Shown: in pieces, positions 13,181 to 15,004 of the stretch
Numbering within the stretch: the first letter of the stretch is position 1
Layout of the letters: each line of letters begins with the position of its first letter
Made by a program: the position numbers and the translations under genes
Notes under the pieces: model-generated
The model's input: the letters and a program-made list of their open reading frames with translations, nothing else
Databases searched by the model: none
Told to the model about the DNA's origin: nothing
Assembly: GCA_025800305.1 (NCBI GenBank)
Contig: JAOXRY010000104.1
Span: 1 to 15,004, forward strand
Direction: 5' to 3'
DNA length: 15,004 nucleotides
Origin: Campylobacterales bacterium
GTDB taxonomy: Bacteria > Campylobacterota > Campylobacteria > Campylobacterales > SZUA-545

Positions 13181-15004
13181 GTGGATTTTTACCAAAAAAA
13201 CTTACAGGCTCTGGAAAAGACTAACCCAGAGCTTTTTTCCAAATTACAAAGAGTTACAGAAAATAAAAAATACGAAGTATTTGGTGGACAAAGCCAGTAT
13301 GAAATTAATATTTTAGATACTGAACAAAAAATTCCCCTTTATAATAACCCAGTCCAAGATCTTGAAGAGCACTTAAAAAATTTTATTGAACTTAGTAGAT
13401 ACCCTTTTCTATTTTTTTACGGTGTAGGAAATGGCTTTCTTTTCAGAAAACTTTTAGATACATATAATTTTGATCACATTATTGTCACAGAGCCTGAAAT
13501 TGAGCTTCTTTTTGTAGCACTAAATCTTTCTGATTTTTCTTTAGAAATTGCAAATAATAGAATTATCTTTTTTCAGTCTAATGAGGTGACATATGCCACA
13601 GCTATGGCAATTATGAAACTTCCAGAGATTGGCGTATATGTAAAGCTTTATGACCTTCATCAAACGTTACCTTATTACAATCTTTACAATGAAGATATGG
13701 TAAAGGTTAATCAAATTTATATTAGTGGTGTTTTACAAAGTGTAAAAAACCATGGAAATGATATTACCGATTCTCTTGTTGGTATTGAGCAGTTCATAAA
13801 AAATATTCCTCTAATGTTAGACTCTCCTTCATTTGATGAATTTTTAGACCAAAAAAATAGTGATTTAGCTGTCTGTGTTGCAACAGGTCCTTCTTTAACT
13901 AAACAACTTCCTCTTCTAAAAGAGATTCAAGACTATGTAACAATCATTACTGTAGATGCTAGTATGCCAGTGCTAGAAAAATGGGATATTAAGCCTGATA
14001 TTGTTACTTCATTAGAAAGAATAGAACTTACTAAAACATTTTTTGAAAAAACATCTAAAAAGTTTCAAAAAGATATCATTTTTGCCCACTCAGCAATTCA
14101 AAATGAAGCCGTACTTAATGCAAGTCATGGAACAAAAGTTGTAATCATGCGTCCTTTTGGCTATATGCACGCTTTTGAGCTAGAAAAATATGGTTACGCA
14201 GGTATTGGTATGAGTGCAGCTAATTTTTCTCTAGAAATAGCATTTTATATGGGATTTAAAAAGATGTGCTTTATTGGGCAAGATCTAGCATATGGAGATG
14301 ATGGAACAACCCATGCCAGCGATCACGCCTTTGGTGCTAATGACAAAGCCTTTGAGAAAAATGTTCAATATGAGGATAAGCCTATGATAGAAAAATACGG
14401 TGGAGGTGGTGTTGTTCAAACCAATGCTGTATGGGTAATGTTTCTTAACTATTTTGTTCAGAACGTTGCAGAAGCAAAGGGAATTATGGAGTGTATTAAT
14501 GCTACAGAAGGTGGTGCAAGAATTGAAGGTACCATAGAAATGCCATTTGAAAAAGTTATAGAAAAATATGCAGACAGATCTAAAAAGAAAAATCCAATTA
14601 AACTACTAAATAGAGACAAAGCTGAAAAAGAACAAAATCTTCAAAAAGCAAAAGGTACGGTAGAGGATATTATCAAATACGGTGAAGAGATTCAACAAAA
14701 AACAGAAAAACTGTTTTTAAATGTTGCCAAGCTAGTTGATACTGTCTACAATGAAGATGGCTCTAAAAAGGAGAAGTATTCTCCAAACTATAATAAAGTA
14801 GGGAAATACATCAAAGAGATAGATAAAATAAAAGCCTATTTCAATGAAAAGAAATTCAGGCAATACTTTTGGGAAGGGCTTAGGTCACTTATTATTCACC
14901 AAGAACTGGAAATCGCAAAAATCATTGTTCGTCATACAAAAAATGAAAAAGAAAAAAAAGAGAGAAATTTAGATTTTCTTCATGCTCATAAAGGATGGCT
15001 CTAT
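13181..15004 (+). CDS. maf: Maf-family flagellin glycosyltransferase (motility accessory factor), 3' end outside the window
   Basis: An open frame of 608 codons from GTG at 13181 to the right edge without a stop. The N-terminus (MDFYQKNLQALEKTNPELF) matches Maf proteins. YGVGNGFLFRKLL at about 80-92 is followed by IVTEPEIELLFVALNL, and the MptE-like/DUF115 core begins at about 229 with VCVATGPSL (G236-P237-S238), then TVDASMPVLEKWDIKPDIVTSLE and later FIGQDLAYGDDGTTHAS. Maf enzymes transfer pseudaminic or legionaminic acid to Ser/Thr of flagellin in the cytoplasm before export. The gap from the flagellin stop is only 6 bases, with no terminator and no clear ribosome site, so expression is probably coupled to flagellin. 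GTG is chosen because no ATG lies near and the homologous N-terminus begins there. Confidence 0.92.
   Translation, partial: MDFYQKNLQALEKTNPELFSKLQRVTENKKYEVFGGQSQYEINILDTEQKIPLYNNPVQDLEEHLKNFIELSRYPFLFFYGVGNGFLFRKLLDTYNFDHIIVTEPEIELLFVALNLSDFSLEIANNRIIFFQSNEVTYATAMAIMKLPEIGVYVKLYDLHQTLPYYNLYNEDMVKVNQIYISGVLQSVKNHGNDITDSLVGIEQFIKNIPLMLDSPSFDEFLDQKNSDLAVCVATGPSLTKQLPLLKEIQDYVTIITVDASMPVLEKWDIKPDIVTSLERIELTKTFFEKTSKKFQKDIIFAHSAIQNEAVLNASHGTKVVIMRPFGYMHAFELEKYGYAGIGMSAANFSLEIAFYMGFKKMCFIGQDLAYGDDGTTHASDHAFGANDKAFEKNVQYEDKPMIEKYGGGGVVQTNAVWVMFLNYFVQNVAEAKGIMECINATEGGARIEGTIEMPFEKVIEKYADRSKKKNPIKLLNRDKAEKEQNLQKAKGTVEDIIKYGEEIQQKTEKLFLNVAKLVDTVYNEDGSKKEKYSPNYNKVGKYIKEIDKIKAYFNEKKFRQYFWEGLRSLIIHQELEIAKIIVRHTKNEKEKKERNLDFLHAHKGWLY

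Noticed and set aside
13194..13200. A7 run just after the maf start, a possible phase-variation tract.
   Set aside because: Seven A in an AT-rich genome is ordinary; phase-variable maf genes I know of use longer G tracts.

Overview
The window is AT-rich (about one third G+C by eye) and reads as a chromosomal core region of a Campylobacterota (epsilonproteobacterial) bacterium. Three things point there: the flagellin is of the Campylobacter/Helicobacter type; the order cheY-prmA-ftsH-psd-like-pssA is one I recall from Campylobacter and relatives; and a Maf gene directly follows the flagellin. The mix of genes (glnD and leuA in the same string) would suit a free-living Sulfurimonas/Sulfurovum/Arcobacter-type organism better than a host-restricted one, but I cannot fix the genus.

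Layout. Positions 1-10346 are one dense minus-strand string, in transcription order hisH, hisA, cheY, prmA, ftsH, a psd-like gene, pssA, leuA, a small secreted-protein gene, glnD and the start of glmS, which runs off the left edge. Gaps are 2-35 bases and several genes overlap, so this looks like one long operon or a few nested ones. The string carries histidine biosynthesis (HisH, HisA), chemotaxis (CheY), L11 methylation (PrmA), membrane proteolysis (FtsH), phospholipid synthesis (PssA and the psd-like protein), leucine synthesis (LeuA), nitrogen sensing (GlnD) and amino-sugar synthesis (GlmS).

Positions 10347-10502 form a divergent promoter region. To its right on the plus strand lie two periplasmic thioredoxin-fold genes, one DsbC-like with CPYC and one small with CPWC. 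These are followed by a flagellin gene behind a clear sigma-54 type promoter (GG-N10-GC), and then a Maf flagellin glycosyltransferase gene that starts 6 bases after the flagellin stop and runs off the right edge. Flagellin and Maf form an obvious functional pair: the filament subunit and the enzyme family that decorates it with nonulosonic acids.

I found no mobile element, CRISPR array, tRNA, rRNA or convincing intrinsic terminator. Most of the window is ordinary core genome. The points most worth a second look are: the psd-like protein, which has Gly where the pyruvoyl-forming Ser should be; an inverted repeat spanning the flagellin transcription start that could hide the ribosome binding site only in read-through RNA; a hairpin abutting the hisH ribosome binding site; and the unexplained secreted protein wedged between leuA and glnD.
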